The translations under genes and the position numbers were made by a program. The notes beneath the pieces are model-generated. The model was not told the DNA's origin and ran no database searches. It saw only the letters and a program-made list of their open reading frames with translations. This document shows, piece after piece, positions 7,126-15,343 of a DNA stretch of 28,839 bases. The stretch covers positions 1 through 28,839 of the forward strand of contig MHRX01000051.1 of assembly GCA_001822655.1 (NCBI GenBank), read 5' to 3'. Position 1 is the stretch's first letter. Every line of letters begins with the position of its first letter. The stretch comes from Candidatus Taylorbacteria bacterium RIFCSPLOWO2_01_FULL_45_15b. Its GTDB lineage: Bacteria; Patescibacteriota; Minisyncoccia; Phycocordibacterales; 01-FULL-45-15b.

Positions 7126-7150
7126 AAAAAGCCGCTTAAGCGGCTTTTTT
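7126..7150. terminator. Bidirectional terminator between rplT and the phosphatase gene
   Basis: A perfect palindrome: AAAAAGCCGC (7126-7135), TTAA loop, GCGGCTTTTT (7140-7149). It ends both converging units; the minus-strand gene stops at 7152. Confidence 0.92.
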
Positions 7151-7151
7151 G

Positions 7152-7592
7152 CTACGTCGTACTTAGAAACAGGCTGAGGTTCTCCTTTAGCAGAGCATCA
7201 ACCTTTTCTCTAATTTCCCGATGAAATTCAACGTCGTGCCCCTTCGGATCGGGGACGTCCCAATACACCATTCCCGGCCAATTATTTAGATATTCTGGCA
7301 TATGTTCGCGCTCAGACATAACGATTACCCTATCTACCCCAGGTAGCATTTCCGGCGCGAGTTGCGTCCGCGCATTGTCCCGAACATTGACTCCGACTTC
7401 ATCCATGACATCGATCACTCGTTCAGCTCCATTGCAGTCTTTTAATAATTGTCCGTGCCTCGATGTTCCATCTTTCCCCTCTACTTTCGTACCTGCTGAA
7501 ATGACCTCATGGCCTAAATTCATTTTTTTTAAAAGTGCGGACGCAAATTGACTTCTGCCCACATTCCCCCGGCAAATAAAAAGTACCTTCAT
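7152..7592 (-). CDS. Low-molecular-weight protein tyrosine phosphatase-like / arsenate reductase-type protein
   Basis: 146 residues. The catalytic P-loop C-x5-R is present at the N-terminus (Cys7-RGNVG-Arg13-Ser), and the general acid Asp115 lies in DVPDP. This is the LMW-PTP fold, shared with thioredoxin-coupled arsenate reductases. A longer loop (about residues 36-66, with an extra Cys53) follows the first beta-alpha unit. The extra cysteine keeps a redox role open, but the arsenate-reductase cysteine pair is not clearly present, so phosphatase is the safer call. It is the last gene of a three-gene operon, five bases after the nuclease gene. Confidence 0.8.
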   Translation of the reverse strand: MKVLFICRGNVGRSQFASALLKKMNLGHEVISAGTKVEGKDGTSRHGQLLKDCNGAERVIDVMDEVGVNVRDNARTQLAPEMLPGVDRVIVMSEREHMPEYLNNWPGMVYWDVPDPKGHDVEFHREIREKVDALLKENLSLFLSTT

Positions 7593-7597
7593 AATTT

Positions 7598-8956
7598 TTA
7601 TTCCAAAAGGTAAGATTTCCCCCTCTCGGGGTAAATTGCATTCGCCACAAGTTCGTCTCGAAGCTTCTGGACGAGGAAAAGCGATGCTTTTGGCTCGCCC
7701 ATCACTACAAAAACCTGCTTTATGGGAAGCGCTTTCTCGACAAATTCAATAAGATGGTCGCTATCCTTGTGAGATGAGTAGCCGAGTATGGATTCAATGT
7801 TCGCCCGAACACCAACCGTAGTGCCGTCAATAACAATCTGCCTCTCCCCGTCCATTATCCTACGGCCAAGCGTTCCAATACCCTGATAACCGATAAAAAG
7901 AATCGTGTTTTTGTCGTCCGACAAGATTGCTTTTTCATGACCGCGCACTCTTCCTCCTTCCGACATGCCCGAGCCCGCGATAATAATTTTTGGCCCGTGA
8001 GTCGCCGCTATCTCCGCTGAATCCCGACGGGAGAGTGTTAAATTGAGATTTGGAAAATCAAATATGTCTCTGTCGTGCCGTTGCTCTTTCTGCACACTTT
8101 TATTGAAATCTGCGCCCTCGCGGCGATATATTTCTGTTACTCGAATAGCGAGCGGAGAATCCAGAAAAACGGGGATCTTGGGAATACTATTTCTTTCAAC
8201 AAGATGATTCAGCTCGTGAAGCAGAATTTGTGTTCGTTCCAATGAAAAACAGGGGATGAGGAGCGTCCCGCCGCGCTCGATTGATCGGATGATTATCTCT
8301 TGGAGTTTGTCTCGTCTGGTATCAAGTCCTTCATGATTGCGGTCTCCATACACGCTCTCCATGACTAAATAGTCAATATTTTCGAGGAAATCTGTATCAC
8401 GGAGCAACGGAGTCGGACTATTTCCCAAGTCTCCCGTAAACGCGATATTCTTTCCACCAATTGAAAAAATGGGCATTGCCGAGCCGAGAATGTGCCCTGC
8501 GTCCTTAAAAAGTACGCTCCACTCTCCGAAATAAATCACTTCGTAATAAGGCGCGGTCTTCCATAGCCTTAGAGCTTCATCGATATCTTTTTCTTCATAG
8601 GGGACAGGCGAACCGTCGCGGTGCGCTTCTTCTGTCGCAATATATAGCGCGTCGCGAAGCATGTGCGGAGCAAGTTCCTTGGTCTGCGGAGTTGACCATA
8701 TCTCACCATTAAAGCCCTTTCTTAATAAGAATGGTATCCGACCTATATGGTCAATATGTGCGTGAGTAATGAACAAATAATCTATGGATGAGGGGTCATA
8801 AGGAAACTTCTCCCAATTCTGCTTATGAACATTCTTGCCCTGAATAAGTCCGCAGTCGACAAGAATTCGCTCATCGAGATACTCAAGCAAAAAATTAGCC
8901 CCCGTAACTTCTCCTACACCGCTCCAAAATGTAATTCGAGGTGGTTTATGCTCCAT
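7598..8956 (-). CDS. Metallo-beta-lactamase/beta-CASP RNA nuclease-like protein
   Basis: 452 residues. The zinc motif HxHxDH is at 65-70 (HAHIDH), followed by a distal histidine in DAGHILGSAM and the aspartate in FTGDLGN. A beta-CASP insert (about 210-330) and the C-terminal metallo-beta-lactamase motifs (GSGMSEGGR, then SSHKDSDHL) complete the fold. Relatives are the archaeal and eukaryotic CPSF73-like nucleases and many bacterial paralogues that cleave RNA. This is not RNase J, whose architecture is longer. The start overlaps the upstream membrane protein gene by 11 bases, implying translational coupling. Confidence 0.9.
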   Translation of the reverse strand: MEHKPPRITFWSGVGEVTGANFLLEYLDERILVDCGLIQGKNVHKQNWEKFPYDPSSIDYLFITHAHIDHIGRIPFLLRKGFNGEIWSTPQTKELAPHMLRDALYIATEEAHRDGSPVPYEEKDIDEALRLWKTAPYYEVIYFGEWSVLFKDAGHILGSAMPIFSIGGKNIAFTGDLGNSPTPLLRDTDFLENIDYLVMESVYGDRNHEGLDTRRDKLQEIIIRSIERGGTLLIPCFSLERTQILLHELNHLVERNSIPKIPVFLDSPLAIRVTEIYRREGADFNKSVQKEQRHDRDIFDFPNLNLTLSRRDSAEIAATHGPKIIIAGSGMSEGGRVRGHEKAILSDDKNTILFIGYQGIGTLGRRIMDGERQIVIDGTTVGVRANIESILGYSSHKDSDHLIEFVEKALPIKQVFVVMGEPKASLFLVQKLRDELVANAIYPERGKSYLLE

Positions 8957-9350
8957 GTGAATCTCGAATTTTTATAAAGAAAGAGTAAGCGATAAGCGCC
9001 CCCGTGGTATCCATGAGAAGATCAAATGCCGTGTCTATTCGATAAATTTCGGGACTAACAGCGGTGTCAGTTACTAATTCAAAGAATTCCCAGACAATGC
9101 CGACCGCAAGGGTGCCGATAGTAGCGACAAGAAAAACTCCCAGGCCCCGAAACACGTGTAGTCTCTCATAATTCGAATGAAACACAAGCCATAAAAGTGT
9201 CAGAGCCACCCAGAGCCCGCCAAGTGCGTGGACGACGAGGTCGAACCAAATGATAGTCCAATACAAATGAAGATACATCGCCGTCATATGCAAAAGGAAG
9301 ACGACAATGGCCGCGATTCCAACCAAACGAAGTAAAATCGCATTTTTCAT
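8946..9350 (-). CDS. Small integral membrane protein, YjdF/DUF2238-like
   Basis: 134 residues with about four membrane helices. Conserved-looking polar residues lie in the membrane region: DLVVHALGG, then WEFFELVTD and DTAFDLLMDTTGALIAY, which resemble the D-H and E-E-D-D pattern of the YjdF/DUF2238 and VanZ-like families. Function is unknown. The ATG at 9350 is preferred over an upstream GTG at 9371, because a good extended -10 box ends seven bases before it, implying a leaderless mRNA. First gene of the operon with the nuclease and the phosphatase. Confidence 0.7.
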   Translation of the reverse strand: MKNAILLRLVGIAAIVVFLLHMTAMYLHLYWTIIWFDLVVHALGGLWVALTLLWLVFHSNYERLHVFRGLGVFLVATIGTLAVGIVWEFFELVTDTAVSPEIYRIDTAFDLLMDTTGALIAYSFFIKIRDSHGA

Positions 9351-9357
9351 AGAACAT

Positions 9358-9366
9358 ATAATACCA
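9358..9366 (-). promoter_or_regulatory. Extended -10 promoter, leaderless start
   Basis: Minus strand TGGTATTAT (-10 TATTAT at 9358-9363). Seven bases separate it from the ATG at 9350, so transcription should begin at or next to the start codon. Confidence 0.5.
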
Positions 9367-9384
9367 CGCACTCAATCGCGAAAG

Positions 9385-9413
9385 AAAAAACCGCTTCTTT
9401 TTGTGAAGCGGTT
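9385..9413 (-). terminator. Rho-independent terminator, minus strand
   Basis: On the minus strand AACCGCTTC pairs with GAAGCGGTT (9405-9413 with 9389-9397), followed by six T residues. The nearest upstream minus-strand gene is ndk, whose stop is about 240 bases away, so it may end a separate RNA. Confidence 0.8.
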
Positions 9414-9586
9414 CTTTCAAAGGGGCTCTTGAGTATTGCCCTAGGTTACCCCAGGTGGGTACCTTCAGCATGTTGCATTTGGAAGACTTATTTTAGAAAA
9501 AATAAACGCATTTCTTCCAAAATAAGTCCTCCGTTTGCAAAAGCGATTTAGGTTCCCTATAAGTATTATTTAATCTAGATAATACT
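9385..9586 (-). ncRNA. Possible structured RNA or long ndk 3' untranslated region
   Basis: Read on the minus strand, this gene-free stretch shows successive hairpins: AGTATTAT/ATAATACT (9562-9586), a 14-bp arm pair with one mismatch (9481-9494 with 9519-9532), a hairpin around the GGTACC at 9457, GGGC/GCCC next to it, and then the terminator. No conserved motif of tmRNA, 6S, SRP or RNase P RNA was found. No good promoter is visible, so a processed 3' tail of the ndk message is the simplest alternative. Confidence 0.35.
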
Positions 9587-9651
9587 CGGAAGCCCCATGT
9601 ACAGTATACGCCTGTCAAAATAGAATGGAAGACTGTGTATATGTTTCGACA

Positions 9652-10257
9652 TCAATCGGTCTCGCCATCAAGATTGATGTCATAGAGAATTTGTTCCTGA
9701 ACATGGCGATAGGGCATAATTTCATCTTTCCGAAACCAATGAGCGATCTCCAGTCCCGCTTCCTTGACGGACCCCGAGGCATGAACGAGATTTCGAACAG
9801 CCCTATAATCATCGTCTGACAATTTGTACGAATCAAGAACGTAATCTCCCCGAATTGTACCGACGTCCGACGTCAACGGTTCGGTGCCTCCGGTAATCTT
9901 CCGCACAATCGCCACCGCATGAGCCCCTTCCCAAATCATGGCGATAACCGGGCCGGAGGTCATATATTTTTTCAGCTTCTCGAGAATAATTTCAGTGATT
10001 TTGTATGGATCGTTTATCGGGTGTTCCATACCTTTGTCCTTGTATGCTTTAATATTTTTCTCTCCGGTAATACGTCTCCACTCCGGCTCCAAAGTGTAGT
10101 GCTCTTCGATGAATTTCTTCGTAGGCACCACCATTTTGATTCCAACCAATTTCAAACCAACTCGTTCATAACGCGATATTATTTCTCCCACCAATATTCT
10201 CTGAATTCCGTCAGGCTTTATTACAACGAGAGTTCTTTCTTTTGTCGGATTTTCCAT
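9652..10257 (-). CDS. ndk: Nucleoside diphosphate kinase, enlarged form
   Basis: 201 residues against about 130-150 for typical Ndk. The enzyme passes a phosphate from NTPs to NDPs through a phosphohistidine. The active site is intact: LVVIKPDG at the start, GTIRGDY, and the active His159 in NLVHASGS. The additional length comes from an insert at about 60-98 (ITGEKNIKAYKDKG ... EKLKKYM), an extra segment before the catalytic His, and a longer C-terminus. Its start shares one base with the stop of the upstream 100-aa gene. Confidence 0.93.
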   Translation of the reverse strand: MENPTKERTLVVIKPDGIQRILVGEIISRYERVGLKLVGIKMVVPTKKFIEEHYTLEPEWRRITGEKNIKAYKDKGMEHPINDPYKITEIILEKLKKYMTSGPVIAMIWEGAHAVAIVRKITGGTEPLTSDVGTIRGDYVLDSYKLSDDDYRAVRNLVHASGSVKEAGLEIAHWFRKDEIMPYRHVQEQILYDINLDGETD

Positions 10258-10559
10258 TATTTTTTTCGCAAAGCGTTAAATTCGGCGACAACTTCCTTTA
10301 CGCTCGCATCGAGAATACTCTCGAGATTCGGCAGACGAAGTTTAAGGTAGGAAGTAATTTTTTCATGATAGTCGACGTCATTCAGTAAGCCGAGCTCTTC
10401 CCTATCCTTTTCGGTTAGATTTCTCAAAATCGAGAGATACGCATGCTCGAGAATATTGTCCTCAACCGCTTTTATTATTTCCAAACATTCGGCTTCGGTG
10501 AAGCCCTCGAGATTAAGCTCTTTTCTTATTTGCCGATGTGCTGAATTTGATAAATTCAT
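10257..10559 (-). CDS. Hypothetical 100-aa helical protein upstream of ndk
   Basis: Starting at the ATG at 10559 the product is 100 residues, acidic and mainly helical (LNLEGFTEAECLEIIKAVED, then LTEKDREELGLL). It resembles the small DUF5663-like proteins common in CPR genomes, a tentative link from memory. A longer reading from a TTG at 10649 is rejected because it overlaps the small gene at 10583-10747 in another frame. It shares one base with ndk, so the two are probably translated together. Confidence 0.65.
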   Translation of the reverse strand: MNLSNSAHRQIRKELNLEGFTEAECLEIIKAVEDNILEHAYLSILRNLTEKDREELGLLNDVDYHEKITSYLKLRLPNLESILDASVKEVVAEFNALRKK

Positions 10560-10582
10560 GAAAACGTAAAAATCTCGGGAAA

Positions 10583-10747
10583 TTATTTTTCGATAGAATA
10601 AATTTGTGATTTCAAAACATCGGTTATCTGCTTTTTGATCGGTCCGCAATAAACATCAACGTTTCCCTGCATGTCTCGGCGTCGCTCGGCAAGTATGCGG
10701 AGTAAATTAGACGCTTCCGGAGATAGTTGCTCTGGTATTTTTTCCAT
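10583..10747 (-). CDS. Small 54-aa protein at the head of the ndk operon
   Basis: ATG at 10747, stop TAA at 10583-10585. The peptide starts MEKIPEQLSPEASNLLRI and has a plausible charged amphipathic make-up (LAERRRDMQ), with one Cys. A perfect TATAAT lies 13 bases before the ATG and there is no Shine-Dalgarno, matching the near-leaderless pattern of this genome. Twenty-three bases separate it from the next gene. Function unknown. Confidence 0.6.
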   Translation of the reverse strand: MEKIPEQLSPEASNLLRILAERRRDMQGNVDVYCGPIKKQITDVLKSQIYSIEK

Positions 10748-10760
10748 GTAATTAAATATG

Positions 10761-10766
10761 ATTATA
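10761..10766 (-). promoter_or_regulatory. -10 element of the small gene-ndk operon
   Basis: Perfect TATAAT on the minus strand, 13 bases before the ATG at 10747; the -35 region is poor. Confidence 0.45.
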
Positions 10767-10790
10767 TCCGCGTAATAATGACACCGCCAC

Positions 10791-13589
10791 CTAGATTTTT
10801 TTTATTGTCGTGTCTTGGTATTTCTTCATAATCTCATCGCGCACTTCATCCCGGCCTCGCCCATACTTCAACGCAGAAAGCTCTTTTAATTTTTGTCCAG
10901 ATTCAGAATTTCCTTTTTCGGGAATGTCGGTTCGGATATCAAAAGGTTTCACTGTTGCGCCGCGAACGAGAAGCTTGAGATATGCATGATAATTATCAAG
11001 ATTCGTTATATCTTTAGCGGTAAAAATCGGTGAAAACTGCTTCTCAAGAAATTCCGCGTCTTCAGAGCCGACGCGAAAAACAGCCATTGATCCGACGTTT
11101 CCAAAGACCGCATTTTTTATCTTATCTTCCAGTTGTCCGATAAATTGATGGGCGAGCGAGATACCCAATTTATATTTTCTCGCCTCGGACAAAATTGTGG
11201 CAATCGAATCAGTCGTAACGTTCTGAAACTCGTCAATGTAGAGATAAAATGGCGGCAACTCCGCACCGAGCGAGTCCACGCGAGAGAGAGCGGCCATTAA
11301 TATTTTCCCAACAATAATCAGGCCTAAAAGATGCGAATTCAACTCGCCGAGTCTCCCTTTTGACAAATTCACAAGTAGGATTTTTCGCTTATCCATAACA
11401 TCTCGAAGACTAAAAGACGAGCGTTCCTGCGCAATGATGGGGCGCATTATGTCGTTTGCAAGAAAGTTATCAAACTTGCTTGTAATATAGGGCACAATAT
11501 TGGCAAGCGAAGCTTCGCCGCCTGCCTTATCAGCAATTTCCTTCCAAAATTGAGTAACGATTGGATTGTCGCATTTTGAAAGTTTCATTTCGCGAAACGC
11601 CTTTGATGCCAAAACCCGTGAGACATCAAGCAGTGTGTTTCCCGACTCGGGGTCTTCAATGGTGAGAAGTACGGCATTGCGAAAATATTGCTCAAACATC
11701 GGGCCCCCCGCAACCTTCATATCAAAAAGCTTATTGAAAATAGAGAGCATTTCATTCACTACAAATGTCTTCTGTTCGGGAAACCGCACATCGTATTCGA
11801 GCATATTGAGCGCAAGAGGCCGCTCAACCGAACTCGGGTCAAAATAAATCACGTCTTCATAGCGCTCCCGAGGCACAAGCGCTAACACATCATTGATGTC
11901 CGACCCGTGGGGATCAATAAAGCAAACACCGTGGCCACTGCGGATATCCTGTACAATCATATTTTTCATCAACGTCGTTTTTCCTGTGCCTGTCTGCCCA
12001 ATAGTATAAAAGTGGCGTAAACGATCTTCCGGGGCCATATAAATAGGAGACGGAACACCCCCGTATGAATTATGGCCGAGAAGCGTACCCTGCTCTGGCA
12101 TGCCGACTGGAGGAGCGGATACACCCGCTTTTGCGACCTTAAGACGGGGCGCCGCCCGCATGGCCTCTACAGGATAGTGCGCAATGGTTGCCAACTCCTC
12201 GTAACTCAAAAGAATTGCGCGATCACCGTCAAACTTCCGGTAAGAAAAATCTCGCGTTATTCGGGCAAAATCACGACCGCTCTCGGCTCGATCAAATGCG
12301 ATGGAATTTCCGTTAGGCGATGAAAATTGGCGAAACGCGGCCTCAAGATCGCGCAAAATTTCTTCGGCGCCACCTTTGGTTTGCGATGACGCAATAAGGC
12401 GAATATTAGTTGAGACGAGACCTCTCCTTATCTTTTTTTCAAGGGCCTCAATAATGCTTCTGTTTTCTTCAGTGCGAACCCGTTTTTTTTCTTCCTCTTT
12501 TGAAGGATCTTTCTTTGATCCTCCAAACAAGTCTTTCGCGGTATCGCTGATTTCCTTGAGAAGCGTGCCTCCTCCGAATACATCTTTTGCTTTATCGCCT
12601 TTTCGCAAGCGCTCGACGGCTTTTTTAATCTTCTCTTCTTCACGAGACGACGCCTTTTTGACCATACACTGAATGGCCGCGCCCTCACCATCCCGATCGA
12701 TTTTCGAAAAACTTCCCAACAAAAGATGCAGTGGGTCATGATCAAATTCCTCGTAGAGTTTGAGTGGCAAACCCGTGTAATTCTGAAAAGTAGCTTCGGA
12801 AGCGGCCGATGATCCTGATTCATTGAAAATATTGTAATCGTCTTTTTTCTCTACTATTTTTGCTCCGGGATGGATTGAAACAATAAGCTTTTCAAAAAGA
12901 TTTCTTTTGGAATCTGGCACACCCGCATAAAAAACGAATTCGTCGCTATGGTTCGATACCGCAATTTCAAAAGAAAAATAATCAGGTTCATCGGTTCCGG
13001 AGAGGGAGTCCGACATCGCACCGGCATAAAATTGCTCCATGGAAGAGAGCGCTTCTTTTATCGTTCTTTGTCGAGACTCTTCAGGCTCCGGAATACTGAT
13101 TTCAAGAAGTGTCATGCGAAGTGCCCTAGCGAAAGGGGTTTTTTCACTGCCGTTTCTTACCCCGTATCCGGCTTTCAAATATTCCACGAGAAAACGAGCA
13201 AAATCATCATCGAGGTGGGGATTGTTCATTTTTTCCGCTACACCGAGCGCATTCTTAATACCCCTGGTTTCGAGTATCCCCAAAAGTTCCGACATAACTG
13301 TGTCATGAGACTCTGGTGAAAGTTTGAGTACGATAGCTTCCTCCTCTCCTCGCGGTAAAGCCGCAGATGGGTGAAGAATCTCATCGCTAGGTATTTTTTT
13401 ATATGCCTGGATAAGTTCAGAGGGAGTCCGTGGGGCCTTCTCCGGCACCGGTGTCCCCTTTTCCAACTCCTCCACGTATCCTTTTAAGAAAGAAATTTCT
13501 TCTTCGGGTGAGGCAAACTTTTCACGACCTTTCCAACCTATTTGTTCCATAGATTCTTCTAGTATACTAATTCTATCCTCATCCAGCAT
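10791..13589 (-). CDS. Large TraD/TraG/VirD4-like P-loop ATPase (type IV coupling-type)
   Basis: About 932 residues from the ATG at 13589; a TTG at 13604 would add five. The C-terminal half is a hexameric DNA-pump ATPase: Walker A GQTGTGKTT (about residue 530), DPHGSD shortly after, Walker B YLYIDEFQNV (about 783), and a late arginine/glutamine region (SLAHQFIGQL). The N-terminal half is acidic and charged with a Lys/Glu-rich segment (about 350-390), with no clear membrane helix. Related proteins in CPR genomes are annotated as type IV secretion DNA-binding or TraM-recognition proteins, possibly for DNA uptake, pili or conjugation. No VirB4, pilin or relaxase gene is nearby, so the partner machine is unknown. 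Confidence 0.85.
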   Translation of the reverse strand: MLDEDRISILEESMEQIGWKGREKFASPEEEISFLKGYVEELEKGTPVPEKAPRTPSELIQAYKKIPSDEILHPSAALPRGEEEAIVLKLSPESHDTVMSELLGILETRGIKNALGVAEKMNNPHLDDDFARFLVEYLKAGYGVRNGSEKTPFARALRMTLLEISIPEPEESRQRTIKEALSSMEQFYAGAMSDSLSGTDEPDYFSFEIAVSNHSDEFVFYAGVPDSKRNLFEKLIVSIHPGAKIVEKKDDYNIFNESGSSAASEATFQNYTGLPLKLYEEFDHDPLHLLLGSFSKIDRDGEGAAIQCMVKKASSREEEKIKKAVERLRKGDKAKDVFGGGTLLKEISDTAKDLFGGSKKDPSKEEEKKRVRTEENRSIIEALEKKIRRGLVSTNIRLIASSQTKGGAEEILRDLEAAFRQFSSPNGNSIAFDRAESGRDFARITRDFSYRKFDGDRAILLSYEELATIAHYPVEAMRAAPRLKVAKAGVSAPPVGMPEQGTLLGHNSYGGVPSPIYMAPEDRLRHFYTIGQTGTGKTTLMKNMIVQDIRSGHGVCFIDPHGSDINDVLALVPRERYEDVIYFDPSSVERPLALNMLEYDVRFPEQKTFVVNEMLSIFNKLFDMKVAGGPMFEQYFRNAVLLTIEDPESGNTLLDVSRVLASKAFREMKLSKCDNPIVTQFWKEIADKAGGEASLANIVPYITSKFDNFLANDIMRPIIAQERSSFSLRDVMDKRKILLVNLSKGRLGELNSHLLGLIIVGKILMAALSRVDSLGAELPPFYLYIDEFQNVTTDSIATILSEARKYKLGISLAHQFIGQLEDKIKNAVFGNVGSMAVFRVGSEDAEFLEKQFSPIFTAKDITNLDNYHAYLKLLVRGATVKPFDIRTDIPEKGNSESGQKLKELSALKYGRGRDEVRDEIMKKYQDTTIKKI

Positions 13590-13665
13590 ACTCACTGTGT
13601 GCAACTAAAGATAAAATTGGATTATCTAGTGGGTCGCTGAAAGAACCCGTCATCTGGCACAATGA

Positions 13666-13694
13666 AAAAACCCTCTACCACGGCAGGGGTTTTT
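13666..13694. terminator. Terminator between the 13721 gene and the ATPase gene
   Basis: AAAAACCC (13666-13673) pairs with GGGTTTTT (13687-13694). On the minus strand it is followed by T residues and ends the 13721-13984 unit; it is symmetric enough to work both ways. Confidence 0.8.
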
Positions 13695-13720
13695 ACAGAT
13701 GGCCCGTCTACAGCGGCTCT

Positions 13721-13984
13721 TTATAGATGCCTCTCGAGATAGTTCATATTCGAATCACCTTCGCCCGACACACTGCTTATCAGCATTTTCCAAGCGTCTA
13801 TTTTATCCTGGACCTTGGTTTTCTCTGTCTCATCAGCAATTCCCTCAAGACCCTGCTCAACAGCCTCAATATGATCTGAAAGGGAGGTGTAATCTTCGGC
13901 CGTAACGGATGCCTCTGCCTGCGCAATATTCCAATCCAACGCTCTTTGCGCATCAGACATTTCTCCTTCATGTCTTGGTTCCAT
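13721..13984 (-). CDS. Hypothetical acidic helical protein, 87 aa
   Basis: A soluble, strongly acidic and probably alpha-helical protein (ALDWNIAQAEASVTAEDYTSL). No family recognised. It has a terminator of its own and lies just upstream of the ATPase gene on the same strand, but the terminator separates the two. A TAGAAT box lies 14 bases before the ATG. No Shine-Dalgarno seen. Confidence 0.65.
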   Translation of the reverse strand: MEPRHEGEMSDAQRALDWNIAQAEASVTAEDYTSLSDHIEAVEQGLEGIADETEKTKVQDKIDAWKMLISSVSGEGDSNMNYLERHL

Positions 13985-14052
13985 GTAATTTTGATAAATT
14001 CTAATGAAAATATCTTAGCATATTCGAGAAAGAATGCATGGCTGCGAGGGAG

Positions 14053-14541
14053 TTAGACTCCGCCCCACTTATCTTTACCCGTTTTATTTTTTAGATTTTC
14101 CTTTGCTTTACGCGCACTTTCTTTTTGTTCCAGAGTCTGTGGAGTCCACGTTTTTTGTTTGCCATAGGTATAAATCTCCTTGCCTTCGGCATTTGTTGAA
14201 CTATTTTTACTCGCACCGCCGTATTGAAAAACTGCGTTTCCTGATCCGTTTGTCGACACATTTGAGCCCAATGTCCCGCTGTATCGAAAAATTTTATCGT
14301 CGTCTTTCTTAACCGGTGCTTTTTCCACAATTGGCACCCTATTTTCGAGATTTGGTGTTTTTCCTTGATCGGCCTCTCCCGAAGAAACAGCAGAAAGACC
14401 GAGGAGTGCGGCGAGCGGCACACCGAGAGACCGTTTGCTTTTTTTCTTCATAGTATCCGACGGAACAACTGCTTCTTCGGCATTATTCGCTGAAGGTCCG
14501 GGAACATTTTCCTCGGAGGGAAATAATTCAAAAGATTTCAT
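14053..14541 (-). CDS. Hypothetical low-complexity protein with one hydrophobic segment
   Basis: 162 residues from the ATG at 14541. A charged N-terminus leads through KKKSKRS to a hydrophobic stretch (LGVPLAALLGLSAVSSG, about residues 40-56), either a membrane anchor or an atypical export signal. The rest is Ser/Asn/Gly/Lys-rich with two loosely repeated units (FRYSGTLGSNVSTNG and FQYGGASKNSSTNAEG). A longer frame to 14628 would overlap map and is rejected; the -10 box at 14549-14554 supports the shorter start. No family recognised. Confidence 0.65.
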   Translation of the reverse strand: MKSFELFPSEENVPGPSANNAEEAVVPSDTMKKKSKRSLGVPLAALLGLSAVSSGEADQGKTPNLENRVPIVEKAPVKKDDDKIFRYSGTLGSNVSTNGSGNAVFQYGGASKNSSTNAEGKEIYTYGKQKTWTPQTLEQKESARKAKENLKNKTGKDKWGGV

Positions 14542-14548
14542 ACGATGT

Positions 14549-14554
14549 AGTATA
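14549..14554 (-). promoter_or_regulatory. -10 element, leaderless start of the 14541 gene
   Basis: TATACT on the minus strand, seven bases before the ATG at 14541 and inside the intergenic gap after map. Confidence 0.4.
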
Positions 14555-14572
14555 TCAAAATGACGTATATTT

Positions 14573-15343
14573 TTATATTCGCGTAACAACGATCGGCGCC
14601 CCTTCAGTGATAACCACCGTATGTTCAAAATGCGCGCTTCTGGTACCGTCTGCGGTAACGTACGTATAGCCGTCTTTCAAAAGCTTTATTTTTGACGTTC
14701 CTTCATTTAGCATTGGCTCAATTGCAAGCACCATTCCGGGCTTCAGAAGCGGCCCCTCGCCCTTGCGCCCCATATTCGGGACATAGGGGTCCTCGTGCAC
14801 CGCCCGCCCTACGCCGTGCCCGCTCAATCCATCCGCAAGCGAAAAACCACTTCCTTTCACTAAAGTCTCTATAGCATGACCTATATCGCCGACATTTCCG
14901 CCGCCGCGAGCAGCCTTTATGCCCGCCTCAAGCGCCTCGCGAGTGGCACGAATAAGTTTTTTCGCAGATTCATCAATTTCGCCCACGCCGACAGTTATCG
15001 CGGAATCCAAAAAAACTCCCTCGTGAATGAGTCCGATGTCAATGCCGACAATGTCCCCTTCCTTCAAAATTTTTTCATCCTCGTTCGGAATTCCGTGGAT
15101 AATCTCTTCATTTATGGAAAGGCAAGTAGTGGCGGGGTATGGTCGATCCGCGCCATGTGGCTGATAATTGAGAAACGAAGGAATATCGGAATTTTTTGTA
15201 ATGAGGGAATGAGCAAATTCATCAAGTGCCCTGGTCGATATGCCCGGCGAGACTCTTTCCGCGACCATTTTCAAAATGGCTCCGAGGCGCTTTCCGCCTT
15301 TCCTTAAAAAATCAATTTCTTCTTTAGATTTTATTGTAATCAT
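14573..15343 (-). CDS. map: Methionine aminopeptidase, type I
   Basis: 256 residues. It removes the initiator methionine from nascent proteins. All metal and catalytic positions align with the E. coli enzyme: His83 (IIHG), Asp102 (GIDIG), Asp113 (LDSA), His176 (GHGVGR), Glu209 (IEPM) and Glu240 (HFEHTV). No N-terminal zinc-finger extension is present. The ATG overlaps the adk stop by four bases (ATGA), so the two are coupled. In most bacteria map-adk follows secY directly; here the accessory island lies between. Confidence 0.96.
   Translation of the reverse strand: MITIKSKEEIDFLRKGGKRLGAILKMVAERVSPGISTRALDEFAHSLITKNSDIPSFLNYQPHGADRPYPATTCLSINEEIIHGIPNEDEKILKEGDIVGIDIGLIHEGVFLDSAITVGVGEIDESAKKLIRATREALEAGIKAARGGGNVGDIGHAIETLVKGSGFSLADGLSGHGVGRAVHEDPYVPNMGRKGEGPLLKPGMVLAIEPMLNEGTSKIKLLKDGYTYVTADGTRSAHFEHTVVITEGAPIVVTRI

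Noticed and set aside
9385..9600. tmRNA, 6S or SRP RNA
   Set aside because: No tRNA-like ends, no large central bubble with closing stem, no SRP loop motif; kept only as an unnamed candidate.
14541..14628. Longer N-terminus for the 14053 gene
   Set aside because: It would overlap map by 56 bases and precede a good -10 box; the ATG at 14541 is preferred.
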